Source of the DNA: a virus | Reading direction: 5' to 3' (one strand) | Virus record (IMG/VR): IMGVR_UViG_3300010885_034150 | Span: 1 to 21,001 of that record | Length of the DNA: 21,001 nt | Part shown: one piece after another, positions 1 to 7,900 of the stretch | How the letters are laid out: every line of letters begins with the position of its first letter | How positions within the stretch are numbered: the stretch's first letter is position 1 | Notes under the pieces: generated by a model | The model's database searches: none | What the model saw: only the letters and a program-made list of their open reading frames with translations | Told to the model about the DNA's origin: nothing | Position numbers and translations under genes: made by a program

Positions 1-14
1 TACTTTGTACTGAC

Positions 15-43
15 TTGACCAAAAATACATGAAGTGCTATAAT
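15..43 (+). promoter_or_regulatory. sigma70 promoter with extended -10
   Basis: A -35 box TTGACC (15-20) is followed after exactly 17 nt by a perfect -10 box TATAAT (38-43), which is preceded by TGC and so is an extended -10. It lies 27 nt before the ATG at 71 and would start RNA near 50. It should be read directly by the host housekeeping RNA polymerase, which suggests early or immediate expression of the small gene downstream. The same layout recurs at 399-427. Confidence 0.85.
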
Positions 44-70
44 TAACACTTAAACAACAAAGGAGCCACT

Positions 71-361
71 ATGTTAGCATTTGCCCCGCAAACACAAAAG
101 CAATTTAACGCATTGTTACAGTATGTAAATAAAAACAGGCCTGCTATTGAGTCACGCAAAACAACAGAATATAAACAGGCAGTAGCCAATGTGCGCGAGA
201 TAATGCGGGCATATTTTGCAGTTAATCCTCCTAAACTAACTGCTTTTTGTCCGTGGAAACATTTGGGCACAAGAGATATGTGTGTGCAAATAGCAGAAAA
301 ATACAGTATCCCAATATGGGATATACGGGGAGAGGCAAACCCGTATACCCACAGTAATTAA
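71..361 (+). CDS. small unknown protein, probably early (96 aa)
   Basis: I do not recognise this protein. It is 96 aa, mildly basic and mostly helical in appearance in the first half, with no signal peptide or membrane segment. The start is well supported by AGGAG at 61-65, 5 nt before the ATG. It is a self-contained unit: its own strong sigma70 promoter upstream and a rho-independent terminator immediately after its stop. That arrangement is typical of early phage genes that act on host functions, but this is inference from context only. Confidence 0.75.
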   Translation: MLAFAPQTQKQFNALLQYVNKNRPAIESRKTTEYKQAVANVREIMRAYFAVNPPKLTAFCPWKHLGTRDMCVQIAEKYSIPIWDIRGEANPYTHSN

Positions 362-366
362 TAGTC

Positions 367-396
367 AAAACCCGTCATTTTGGCGGGTTTTCTTTT
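367..396 (+). terminator. rho-independent terminator
   Basis: AAAACCCGTC and GGCGGGTTTT form a 10-bp stem (one T-G pair) around an ATTTT loop, followed by TCTTTT. It starts 6 nt after the stop codon at 361 and ends just before the next promoter, so it insulates the two early-type units. Confidence 0.85.
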
Positions 397-398
397 GG

Positions 399-427
399 TT
401 GACAATAATTACCAAAACTGCTATAAT
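399..427 (+). promoter_or_regulatory. consensus sigma70 promoter with extended -10
   Basis: A perfect -35 TTGACA (399-404), a 17-nt spacer and a perfect TATAAT (422-427) preceded by TGC make an extended -10 promoter. It is among the strongest sigma70 promoters one could write and shares the nine-base TGCTATAAT with the promoter at 15-43. It drives the 379-aa unknown gene and probably the radical-SAM gene that overlaps its end. Confidence 0.9.
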
Positions 428-456
428 TACACTAATTGAACAAAGGAGCTGACACA

Positions 457-1596
457 ATGATTGCACACACCCGCGTTAAAGCACTGAATCCCCGTAGCCC
501 TGACACCAAATTTATGGGTCAGGAGCCCACTTGGGAGGTGCAGCCACGACCAGAATTGCGAACCGGGCTGATGTCAGCTGCGTTCACCTGGTACAATTAC
601 TTTTACAATAAAAAAGACGCTAGGGATATGATTGTTTCATATCTGGAACAGCATGGTCGTCGGGCAGATATCAAGCGTCTACGCAGTGTCAGTGACAGCA
701 CCATTGTGTTGACAGCCGCCTGGCTGTGCCGTATGAGTGTAGTGGGATTGGAATTAACTGATGCTGAGTCAGCCAAACTACAATTGTTGTTGGAACAGAC
801 CATGGGCTCTCGACCGCAAGATGTAACAGAAGTGGATCCCGGTGCTGCCAGCGCAGTCAAATTGACCATTCAAGACCGTCTGCGTGACCGAGTGATTGAA
901 TGTGCCGGCGAGCTGGAAGGCATGTTTGACGACTTCATTGCCGCTGGCGCCAAGATGAGTGCAGACTGGAAACCCATCGCACAGATCCGCGGCATGAATG
1001 TGGCACCACAAATGGTCAAGGACATTGCTGAAATTTGGCAACGAAAGCTGCCGGAGTTTGAAGCAGTAGTGGCTGGCAAAGATGCAGATCTAACCGAAGC
1101 CTACAGTCATCTCAGCAAAATCCAGATGCGCAACATAATCAAGTTTTGCGAAGCAGTGGTCAGCGACTGCGGTGCGTATGTGCAAATCAAGAAAGTTGAA
1201 CGCAAACCCCGTGCAGTCAAAGCCGTTGCGCCGGAAAAACGAGCCGCAAAATTCAAACATCAGCTTGAGTTTGCAGAACTCAAACTCAAAGGACTTCCAG
1301 CTGCAAGTCTTGTTGAAAAAACCGAAGCATGGTTGTACGACACCAAAAAGCGTAAACTTATCCATGTGGTAGCAGACAGTCATGTGGGCACATTCACTGT
1401 AAAAAGCAACAGTATCATTGGGTTCTCCACCGTGGAAAGCCAACAACGCACTGTACGCAAGCCAGCTGACATTCTAAAAGCAATGAGTACCGCTGGCAAG
1501 CCAGCAGCTAGGAAGATATACAAAGATCTTACCACAGCCGAAACAGTGTTCAACGGTCGCGGCACAGAGAATTTGATCATTCTAAAAGCGTGGTAG
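457..1596 (+). CDS. conserved-looking phage protein of unknown function (379 aa)
   Basis: I cannot name this protein. The start is placed at ATG 457 because AAAGGAG (442-448) lies 8 nt upstream; an in-frame TTG at 436 has no ribosome site. The first two thirds are helical, with an aromatic stretch (FTWYNYFYNKKDARD) near residues 45-60. A Lys/Arg-rich linker around residues 245-265 follows. The last 90 or so residues form a compact beta-rich module beginning EAWLYDTKKRKL and containing a VRKPADIL segment. The basic linker could bind nucleic acid, but no catalytic motif is visible. It is driven by a consensus host-type promoter, so early expression is likely. Its last 7 bases overlap the radical-SAM gene if the GTG start of that gene is used. 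Confidence 0.85.
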   Translation: MIAHTRVKALNPRSPDTKFMGQEPTWEVQPRPELRTGLMSAAFTWYNYFYNKKDARDMIVSYLEQHGRRADIKRLRSVSDSTIVLTAAWLCRMSVVGLELTDAESAKLQLLLEQTMGSRPQDVTEVDPGAASAVKLTIQDRLRDRVIECAGELEGMFDDFIAAGAKMSADWKPIAQIRGMNVAPQMVKDIAEIWQRKLPEFEAVVAGKDADLTEAYSHLSKIQMRNIIKFCEAVVSDCGAYVQIKKVERKPRAVKAVAPEKRAAKFKHQLEFAELKLKGLPAASLVEKTEAWLYDTKKRKLIHVVADSHVGTFTVKSNSIIGFSTVESQQRTVRKPADILKAMSTAGKPAARKIYKDLTTAETVFNGRGTENLIILKAW

Positions 1597-2492
1597 ATAA
1601 GTACTGCATGCACCAAATCCCCAACAAAGTAGATTTCTACATTACCAATGTCTGTAATTTAACTTGCAATCGTTGTAATCGATTCAACAATTATAATTTT
1701 GCCGGTTGGCAACGCTGGTCAGACTATGAAACAACCTACGAGTCCTGGGGTCGGTTGGTAGATCTTACGGCAATTACCATCATGGGCGGGGAACCTTTTT
1801 TGAATCCCTCTTTGAAAGATTGGGTCGAAGGACTTAACCGCATTTTTGGAATCGAAGTACAGGTGCTTACCAATGGCACACGATTCCGCCAAAATAAAGA
1901 TCTCTACCAAAGTCTGTTATATCGTTCGCCCAAAAATGGAGTTTCGAATCACATTGGGGTTAGCTTACACAATGTTAAAGATTTCGAAGACTACATGAAA
2001 CAAGACATTTTAGATTTTCTTGAAGGGCCCGTGGCGATTTATGGAAAAGATGATCCAATGAATCTGTGGGAGTCTGACTGGCTTTTTCGAGATACAAACG
2101 GCATTATGGTCAATGTGTATATCAGCAATAATTTTGGCAATGCCGCTATAACCCAAAATCAATACAACCGTTTTGTGTTGCACAACAATGATGTTGAACA
2201 AGCTCATGACAATTGTGCTTTTGTCAAATGGAAAAGTTATCACTTTATTCGTGGAAAATTATACAAATGCGGACCAGTGGCACTCATGCCTGAGTTTGAT
2301 CAACAACATAACTTTGACATCAGCGACGATGATCGCCAACTGTTAAACTCATATCAGTCGCTGTCAGTGGATAATTTTGAAAACTATCACTCTGAATTTT
2401 TTACTAATCTTGATAAACCTATAGCACAATGCAAATTTTGCCCTACACAATATGATGCACAGATCATTTACCCGTTGAGAAAAGGGCTTTGA
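1590..2492 (+). CDS. radical SAM protein with C-terminal twitch-like Cys set
   Basis: Radical-SAM enzymes use a [4Fe-4S] cluster to cleave S-adenosylmethionine and start radical chemistry. Residues here are numbered from GTG 1590. The cluster motif CX3CX2C is C22, C26, C29, and the SAM-binding GGEP motif is at 66-69. Four further cysteines near the end (C209, C227, C281, C284) look like an auxiliary-cluster (twitch or SPASM type) domain, typical of peptide- or protein-modifying members. The start is uncertain: GTG 1590 overlaps the previous gene by 7 nt, and ATG 1608 is possible; neither has a clear Shine-Dalgarno. Hand counts of four 60-base lines give 33-37% GC, lower than later genes, suggesting a different origin. 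The substrate is unknown and no precursor peptide is obvious beside it. A second radical-SAM gene is at 16210. Confidence 0.85.
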   Translation: MVDKYCMHQIPNKVDFYITNVCNLTCNRCNRFNNYNFAGWQRWSDYETTYESWGRLVDLTAITIMGGEPFLNPSLKDWVEGLNRIFGIEVQVLTNGTRFRQNKDLYQSLLYRSPKNGVSNHIGVSLHNVKDFEDYMKQDILDFLEGPVAIYGKDDPMNLWESDWLFRDTNGIMVNVYISNNFGNAAITQNQYNRFVLHNNDVEQAHDNCAFVKWKSYHFIRGKLYKCGPVALMPEFDQQHNFDISDDDRQLLNSYQSLSVDNFENYHSEFFTNLDKPIAQCKFCPTQYDAQIIYPLRKGL

Positions 2493-2537
2493 TACAAGTG
2501 CCAAGTGGTCATCTAAAGCAATTGATGCAATAATTTA

Positions 2538-2545
2538 AATAAATA
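2538..2545 (+). promoter_or_regulatory. putative T4-type late promoter box
   Basis: AATAAATA matches 7 of 8 bases of the T4 late consensus TATAAATA. It lies 20 nt before the neck gene ATG, with the Shine-Dalgarno in between, as expected for a late transcript start near 2551. It is a motif match only. Confidence 0.55.
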
Positions 2546-2548
2546 ACT

Positions 2549-2563
2549 AGGAACGGAGTTCCT
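2549..2563 (+). promoter_or_regulatory. small hairpin holding the ribosome binding site of the neck gene
   Basis: AGGAAC (2549-2554) and GTTCCT (2558-2563) are a perfect inverted repeat around a GGA loop. The Shine-Dalgarno GGAG (2555-2558) sits in the loop and first stem base, and the ATG at 2566 follows 2 nt after the hairpin. This could tune translation of the neck protein. A 6-bp stem with a 3-nt loop is short, so formation in RNA is not certain. Confidence 0.45.
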
Positions 2564-2565
2564 AC

Positions 2566-3336
2566 ATGGCCATCGAAGTCGAAACCAGTCTTAACACACT
2601 AAAACAAAATCTCATTGAATATGTGCGCCTGCAACTGGGCTCACAAATTATTGATCTCGAGCTGGATGCAGAGCACTACGAATCCGCGTACCAACGCACT
2701 CTGGGCGTGTATCGTCAGCGAGCACAGAATGCCTACGAAGAAAGCTACAGTTACTTGGAACTGGTAGATGGTGTGGCAATCTACGATTTGCCTCAGGAAG
2801 TTATTCAAGTCAAACAAATTTTCCGAAGAACATTTGGAAATTCTCAAGGCCCGTTTGCATCAAACTTTGATCCATTTGCACAGGCTCAAATGAGCGTGTA
2901 CCTTATGAACTTCAATGTGGCCGGTGGACTTGCCACATACGACTTTTACAGCCAATATGTAGAATTGGCCGCCAGAATGTTTGGCGGTTACATGAACTTT
3001 ACCTGGAATCCGGTTACTAAAAAACTGCAACTGATTCGCGATCCCAACGGGTCTGGTGAAAATGTGCTGCTGTGGACCTACAACCTAAAACCAGAATTCA
3101 ATTTGCTGCGTGACTTTCAAATATCACAATGGATTCGCGACTACATGGTGGCCAACTGTAAAATGATCATTGGTGAAGCCCGTGAAAAGTTTGGCACCAT
3201 TGCTGGTCCGCAGGGCGGCGGCACACTAAACGGTGCTGCAATGAAAAGCGAAGCACAGACACAAATGGATAATTTATTGGTGGATCTCAAGAACTATATA
3301 GATGGTTCCGAACCACTCAGTTGGGTAATTGGTTAA
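2566..3336 (+). CDS. 13: neck protein gp13-like
   Basis: This is the T4 gp13 type of head-to-tail neck protein, which forms a ring on the filled head below the portal and allows the tail to dock. At 256 aa it is shorter than T4 gp13 (309 aa). The N-terminal helix-rich part (LKQNLIEYVRLQLGS; ALVRGF is absent), the central ELVDGVAIYDLP...VKQIFRR segment and the C-terminal DFQISQWIRDYMVANCKMIIGE region with a KFG turn match the layout I know from gp13-like proteins of marine T4-like phages. The start is supported by GGAG 2555-2558. In T4 the next genes are 14 and 15; here they are absent and two DNA-metabolism genes follow. A late promoter box precedes it. Confidence 0.8.
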   Translation: MAIEVETSLNTLKQNLIEYVRLQLGSQIIDLELDAEHYESAYQRTLGVYRQRAQNAYEESYSYLELVDGVAIYDLPQEVIQVKQIFRRTFGNSQGPFASNFDPFAQAQMSVYLMNFNVAGGLATYDFYSQYVELAARMFGGYMNFTWNPVTKKLQLIRDPNGSGENVLLWTYNLKPEFNLLRDFQISQWIRDYMVANCKMIIGEAREKFGTIAGPQGGGTLNGAAMKSEAQTQMDNLLVDLKNYIDGSEPLSWVIG

Positions 3337-3340
3337 TAAA

Positions 3341-3365
3341 AGCGGTTGTTTGAACAAACGCTGCT
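3341..3365 (+). terminator. hairpin after the neck gene, possible terminator
   Basis: AGCGGT and GTTT pair with AAAC and GCTGCT-side bases to give about a 10-bp stem with one bulged T and a GAAC loop, starting 4 nt after the neck gene stop. There is no T-tract after it, so it is a poor intrinsic terminator and may instead protect the 3' end of the mRNA or act as a processing site. Confidence 0.35.
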
Positions 3366-3384
3366 AGGCAAATTGTCATAGATC

Positions 3385-3393
3385 TGTTATACT
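3385..3393 (+). promoter_or_regulatory. possible extended -10 promoter for the exonuclease gene
   Basis: TGTTATACT is an extended -10 (TGN plus TATACT at 3388-3393). No good -35 lies 17 nt upstream. Transcription would begin near 3399-3400, at the ATG of the next gene itself, implying a leaderless or almost leaderless message. No Shine-Dalgarno precedes that ATG. Confidence 0.4.
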
Positions 3394-3399
3394 ATCAGT

Positions 3400-3924
3400 A
3401 TGGCAGACTTAATGATCGATCTTGAAGGACTTGGTACAGGTCCCGACACCACAATACTAACCATAGCCGCCCAGAGCTTTGACCCGTTAGGCACAGGTTA
3501 TCACCAACGGCATTACTATGCTCGCATTGATCTTGAAAGTCAATCCGCTCGCAGTATACAGCAAGACACTATAGACTGGTGGGCAACTCAACCCGCAGCA
3601 GCTCGTGACGAAGCATTCAATGAAGCAGACCGTATTCCATTAGATCAAGCACTGGACAAGCTGGGCAAACTGATATGGCAGAGCAAGCGTATATGGGCGC
3701 AAGGTCCTACATACGATATGAATATTCTTGAACATGCATATAAAAGTTACAGCAAACCCCTGCCGTGGTTGTTTTATGTAGTGCGTGATAGTCGTACTGT
3801 GTTTGGCCTATGGCCCGAGTTGCCCAAGCCTCCCACTAGCCATCATGCTTTGGAAGATTGTCGTAGACAAATTGCCATGTTGCAGTCAACCCTACAACAT
3901 CTAAATGTAAAGGAATTATCATGA
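3400..3924 (+). CDS. dexA: DexA/DnaQ-like 3'-5' exonuclease
   Basis: This is a DEDDh-family 3'-5' exonuclease resembling T4 exonuclease A (DexA) and the Rv2179c-like domain. The metal-binding residues are visible: D7 and E9 in MIDLEG (Exo I), D106 in GPTYDMN (Exo II), and H148 or H149 with D153 in SHHALEDC (Exo III). At 174 aa it holds only the nuclease domain (T4 DexA is 227 aa). The start at 3400 keeps the usual short M-x-D-L lead-in before the MIDLE strand, but has no Shine-Dalgarno. The stop overlaps the kinase start (ATGA), so the two are translationally coupled. A likely role is trimming DNA 3' ends in replication or recombination or degrading host nucleic acid. It could also act on RNA, since some relatives do. 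Confidence 0.85.
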   Translation: MADLMIDLEGLGTGPDTTILTIAAQSFDPLGTGYHQRHYYARIDLESQSARSIQQDTIDWWATQPAAARDEAFNEADRIPLDQALDKLGKLIWQSKRIWAQGPTYDMNILEHAYKSYSKPLPWLFYVVRDSRTVFGLWPELPKPPTSHHALEDCRRQIAMLQSTLQHLNVKELS

Positions 3925-4583
3925 TCATTGGCGTATGCGGATTCATTGGGTCCGGCAAAGACACTGTTGCAGATTATCTAGTCAACTTTCACGAATTTCG
4001 AAGAGAGAGTTTTGCCAACACATTAAAAGATGCAGTAGCCGCAGTGTTTGGGTGGGACAGAACCATGCTGGAAGGGCGTACCAAGCAGGCCCGCGAATGG
4101 CGTGAGCAAGTGGATCCGTGGTGGGCTGCACGATTAAAAATGCCAGAGCTTACTCCTCGTTTGATGCTACAAATCTGGGGTACAGAAGTGTGCCGTAGAG
4201 GATTTCATGATGATATCTGGATTGCTGCTCTGGAAAATAAATTACGCCACAGCAAAGACCACATTGTTATCAGTGATTGCCGTTTTCCTAATGAAATCAA
4301 ATCAATCAAAGCAGTTGGCGGCATTGTTGTGCGGGTAGTGCGTGGGCCTGAGCCCGAGTGGTTGGAACATGCTAAAAATTACATGAGCGGAAATCGTCAC
4401 CCGGGGTGGGCACTGGGGCAACGACATTTGGAGATGGCCAATATCCACGCCAGCGAATATTCCTGGGTAAACGCCAAGTTTGATGCAGTGTTAGCCAACA
4501 ACAGCACTATAGATGACTTGTACAGTCAAGTCAATGATCTGGCGCTAAGTCACCTGGTGCCCAAGGCAAATCCGACTTTTTAA
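3921..4583 (+). CDS. 1: deoxynucleoside monophosphate kinase gp1-like
   Basis: This matches T4 gp1, the dNMP kinase that phosphorylates dTMP, dGMP and hydroxymethyl-dCMP to diphosphates for phage DNA synthesis in the cytoplasm. The P-loop GFIGSGKDT is at residues 7-15. It is followed by the conserved RESFANTLKDAVAAVFGW and REWREQVDPWW segments, the LQIWGTEVCRRGFHDDIWI region (about residues 84-107) and VISDCRFPNE. Length is 220 aa against 241 in T4. The start overlaps the exonuclease stop and has AAGGAA upstream. Its final 53 bases overlap the end of the antisense HNH-like gene. Without a modified-base pathway in the window, its actual substrate range cannot be told. Confidence 0.9.
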   Translation: MIIGVCGFIGSGKDTVADYLVNFHEFRRESFANTLKDAVAAVFGWDRTMLEGRTKQAREWREQVDPWWAARLKMPELTPRLMLQIWGTEVCRRGFHDDIWIAALENKLRHSKDHIVISDCRFPNEIKSIKAVGGIVVRVVRGPEPEWLEHAKNYMSGNRHPGWALGQRHLEMANIHASEYSWVNAKFDAVLANNSTIDDLYSQVNDLALSHLVPKANPTF

Positions 4584-4878
4584 TTTCGACCGTGCAATTT
4601 AAACATATGGTCTTTAAATTGGTTGCATTGGTATTGTGCAGATTACTGTCGGCATGATACACCAACAGCTGAGCTGAGTATTTTGATTTGAAACCACATT
4701 TGTCACAGGTGGTTTTTTTCTTGTAGCCAGCTGATTGCCATCGAGCCACTGGCGGCTTGATACGGCGTTTTTTCTTAATACATTGATCGCATCGCGTTCT
4801 ATGGTGTGCCATACCGTTGCGATAATAGTTAATGGCGCACAATCTCTGATTACAAGCAGTACAAATTGGTCTTTCCAT
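4531..4878 (-). CDS. Cys-rich HNH-like zinc protein, antisense
   Basis: This 115-aa protein has four CxxC pairs: C6/C9, C30/C33, C58/C61 and C92/C95. The second half (TCDKCG, then VYHADSN around residues 73-79, then NLKTICLNC) looks like a zinc-stabilised HNH nuclease fold, with H75 and N82/N87 in plausible positions. Similar small proteins occur next to structural genes in marine T4-like phages as I know them. It could be a DNA-nicking HNH enzyme, a free-standing mobile endonuclease, or only a zinc-binding regulator. It is the only minus-strand gene in the window and overlaps the kinase tail to tail. Its ATG lacks a close Shine-Dalgarno and sits 4 nt after a GATAAATA box. Confidence 0.8.
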   Translation of the reverse strand: MERPICTACNQRLCAINYYRNGMAHHRTRCDQCIKKKRRIKPPVARWQSAGYKKKTTCDKCGFKSKYSAQLLVYHADSNLHNTNATNLKTICLNCTVEIKKSDLPWAPGDLAPDH

Positions 4879-4892
4879 GATATATTTATCAT
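4877..4892 (-). promoter_or_regulatory. late-type box inside an inverted repeat at the start of the HNH-like gene
   Basis: On the minus strand, GATAAATA (4890-4883) is followed by TATC and the ATG at 4878. The whole site is a perfect 6-bp inverted repeat (ATGATA, 4-nt loop, TATCAT). This is the same TAAATA-N4-ATG arrangement as at 10944, 16210 and 18973 on the other strand. It may be a late promoter giving a leaderless message. Confidence 0.45.
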
Positions 4893-4940
4893 AAAACCTT
4901 TCCTAAAGGACAACATCACGGCGGTTTTTCCGCGCAAGCG

Positions 4941-4948
4941 CTAAATAT
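4941..4948 (+). promoter_or_regulatory. putative late promoter box of the sheath gene
   Basis: CTAAATAT contains the TAAATA core (4942-4947) 26 nt before the sheath ATG. The Shine-Dalgarno AAAGGA (4961-4966) lies in between. The leader shares AACTAGGAA (4953-4961) with the neck gene leader (2545-2553). Confidence 0.4.
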
Positions 4949-4973
4949 TAGCAACTAGGAAAAGGACCATACC

Positions 4974-7900
4974 ATGGCATTAACATCACCAGGCGTAGAA
5001 GTAACGATCATTGACGAGAGTCAATATATCCCGTCGGCTACCAATTCAGTACCATATATTTTATTAGCCACTGCCCAGAACAAAGCCAGTGCAGCCGGAG
5101 TAGGCGTAGCACCGGGAACATTGGCAGCTAATGCTAATAGAGTATACTTAATTACAAGTCAGCGTGATTTGGCCGCCACATACGGTAATCCATTCTTCTA
5201 TAAAACAACTGCTGGTACACCAATCAATGGTTACGAGCTAAATGAATACGGACTGTTGGCTGCTTACTCTGCACTGGGTGCAAGTAATCGTGTGTATGTT
5301 CAGCGTGTTGACATTGACTTGACCGAGCTGACAGCGTCATTGACTCGTCCCACCGGATCGCCAAACAACGGCGCCTACTGGTTAGATACCACCAACTCAC
5401 AGTGGGGTATTTTTCAATGGAATCAAACCACTGGTGCGTTTACTGTGCAGACTCCGCTGGTAATTACAAGTACAACACAATTAGAAATTTCCAGCACAGT
5501 TCCTTTACAAACAGTTGGCAGTATTGGTGATTATGCTATCACTGCTGCCACTGCTGCTACAACATTTAACCCAGGTTATTACAAACGAGGCGGCCCAACA
5601 TCCGCACAGACCAGTGCTGTAGAATTGTCAGACCTGTACAACACCTGGGTGTTGATTGGCAGCGATGAATGGAAAACTTCGTGGCCCACAGTAGCTGGCA
5701 CATTGGCTCCAACATCGTTGACTGCTGGCAATACATTCACAGTGAATGACACTTTGATCACGGTGCCAGTCAGTCCCAACAACACAGTCGACGGCGTTGC
5801 AAATGCAATTAATGACGCAAATATCACAGGCGTGTACGCTGCCAACATTGGCGGTAGACTAAACATGTACGCTGATTCCTCTGCATCCAATGACGGCAGC
5901 ACAGGCGACGGTGGCATTGTTTCAATTGCAACAGGCGCAGGAACGCCGTTGACTACATTGGGCATCACTGCCGGTGACTCATATGCTCCGGCTTTCTTAA
6001 TTGCGCCAAGTTATGATGCACCACGATGGGGTTCCACACAAACTCAACCACATCCAACTGGCAGTGTATGGCAAAAGATTTCAGCTGTAAATCAAGGTGC
6101 TGCATTGTCTGTCAAAAAATTCAGCACTGCATTAGCATTGTTTGTTCAACAGGCCTGCCCGTTGTATACATCTAATCGATTGGCAACATATGATCTTGAT
6201 CCAAGTGGTGGCGGCACAAATATTCCAGCTGGATCTACAATTGGCCGAGTTGATTTACTCAACAACAACACTAGTGCTATAACCATATATGAACGATTTG
6301 CTACCGGTGCAACAGAGATTACCGGCGATGACGATACTCCTGGTCCGTTTGTCAATGGTAACACATTTACAATATCTGCCACACAACCCGGTACAAGTAC
6401 AGACACAAATGCCACTGCTACTGTGCTTGGTACTACCACTGCTGATTTTATTGCCGCAGTTAGTGCAGCAAACATTCCGTATGTTAGTGCTACTGCCAAC
6501 AGTGCAGGTGCAATTGTGTTTACACATGCCACTGGAGGACAAATAACTTTAACCAACGTAACAGGAACACCTGTTACTACTGCTGGATTTAATTCAACCG
6601 TGCGTGGATGTAGCATAGCTTATACCGATGGCGCTGCCACTGGATTGGTTTTATCTAACTGGGTTTCAGCCCCAACATTTACCTACACCGCCAGTAACGA
6701 TGCTCCAGATCAAGATCCAGCAGACGGTCGTTTATGGTATTACAGTGCTGTTGATCAAGTTGATATCATGATTCAAGACAACGGATCATGGCAAGGTTAT
6801 CAAAATGTAACCAACGACGTTCGTGGTTACGATTTGAGCAATACCAATGCCACTGGTCCTATTATCAGTGCCACTGCACCAGTTACACAAACTGACGAAT
6901 CTGAGTCTCCATTGGTGTACGGTGACTTGTGGATTGACACAAGTGATTTAGAAAACTATCCAGTGGTCAGTCGTTGGGAATCAGTCAGTGGACAAGACCA
7001 ATGGGTTGTGATTGACAACTCTGATCAGACCACACAAAGTGGTGTGTTGTTTGCCGATGCTCGTTGGGCAACAAACGGCACCACAGATCCTATCACAGGC
7101 GCCTTTCCAACAATTACTAGTTTATTAACCAGTGATTATTTAGATTTGGATGCTCCTACGCCAACACTATATCCACAAGGCATGTTGTTGTTCAACACAC
7201 GCCGTTCGGGATTCAATGTCAAGAGTTTCCAAGTAAACTACTTCAACTCTACCACATTTCCAGACGATGTATTATCAACCGAAACCAACGCATGGGTAAC
7301 AGCAAGCGGACTACGAGCCGACGGTTCTCCATACATGGGACGCCAAGCTCAACGAGCATTGATTGTTGCTGCTATGAAATCTGGTATTGACACCAATACT
7401 GATATTCGTGAAGAACAGCGTCAATTCAACTTGTTGGCAACACCTGCATATCCAGAACTGATGCCCAATATGATTGCACTGAACAATGAGCGCGGCAACA
7501 CTGGCTTTGTCATTGGCGACACTCCGTTGCGTTTAGATCCACAAGATATTTTAACTTGGGCAAGCAACAACAATGGACTGGGATTGCCCACTGGTGATGG
7601 CCTGATTGCCGGTAACCAGTACATGGGTGTGTTCTATCCAAGTTGCCAGACAACTGATTTGAGCGGAAGCCCAGTGGTAACTGCACCAAGTCACATGATG
7701 ATTAGAACAATTATCCGCAGTGACGAAGTGTCGTTCCCTTGGTTTGCACCAGCTGGCACACGCCGCGGTGTAGTTGACAATGCTTTACAACTTGGTTACA
7801 TCAATTCAGCAACAGGCGAGTTTGAGTCATTGGGTGTTCGTCAAGGCCTACGCGATGTATTGTATGAAAATGCAATCAATCCAATAACATTTATTCCAGG

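Noticed and set aside
436-456. Upstream TTG start for the 379-aa gene
   Set aside because: ATG 457 has AAAGGAG at ideal spacing; the TTG lies upstream of that site and only about 9 nt after the -10 box.
3373-3378. TTGTCA as -35 for the exonuclease promoter
   Set aside because: It is only 9 nt from the TATACT box, too short for a sigma70 spacer; only the extended -10 was kept.
4614-4944. Alternative frames (107 codons minus, 69 codons plus) overlapping the HNH-like gene
   Set aside because: They lack the Cys-pair pattern and start signals; the 115-aa frame has the clear zinc-type motifs.
6146-6616. 156-codon minus-strand frame inside the sheath gene
   Set aside because: It is Val/Ala/Pro-rich, the shadow of a Thr/Ala/Gly-rich beta domain, with no start signals.
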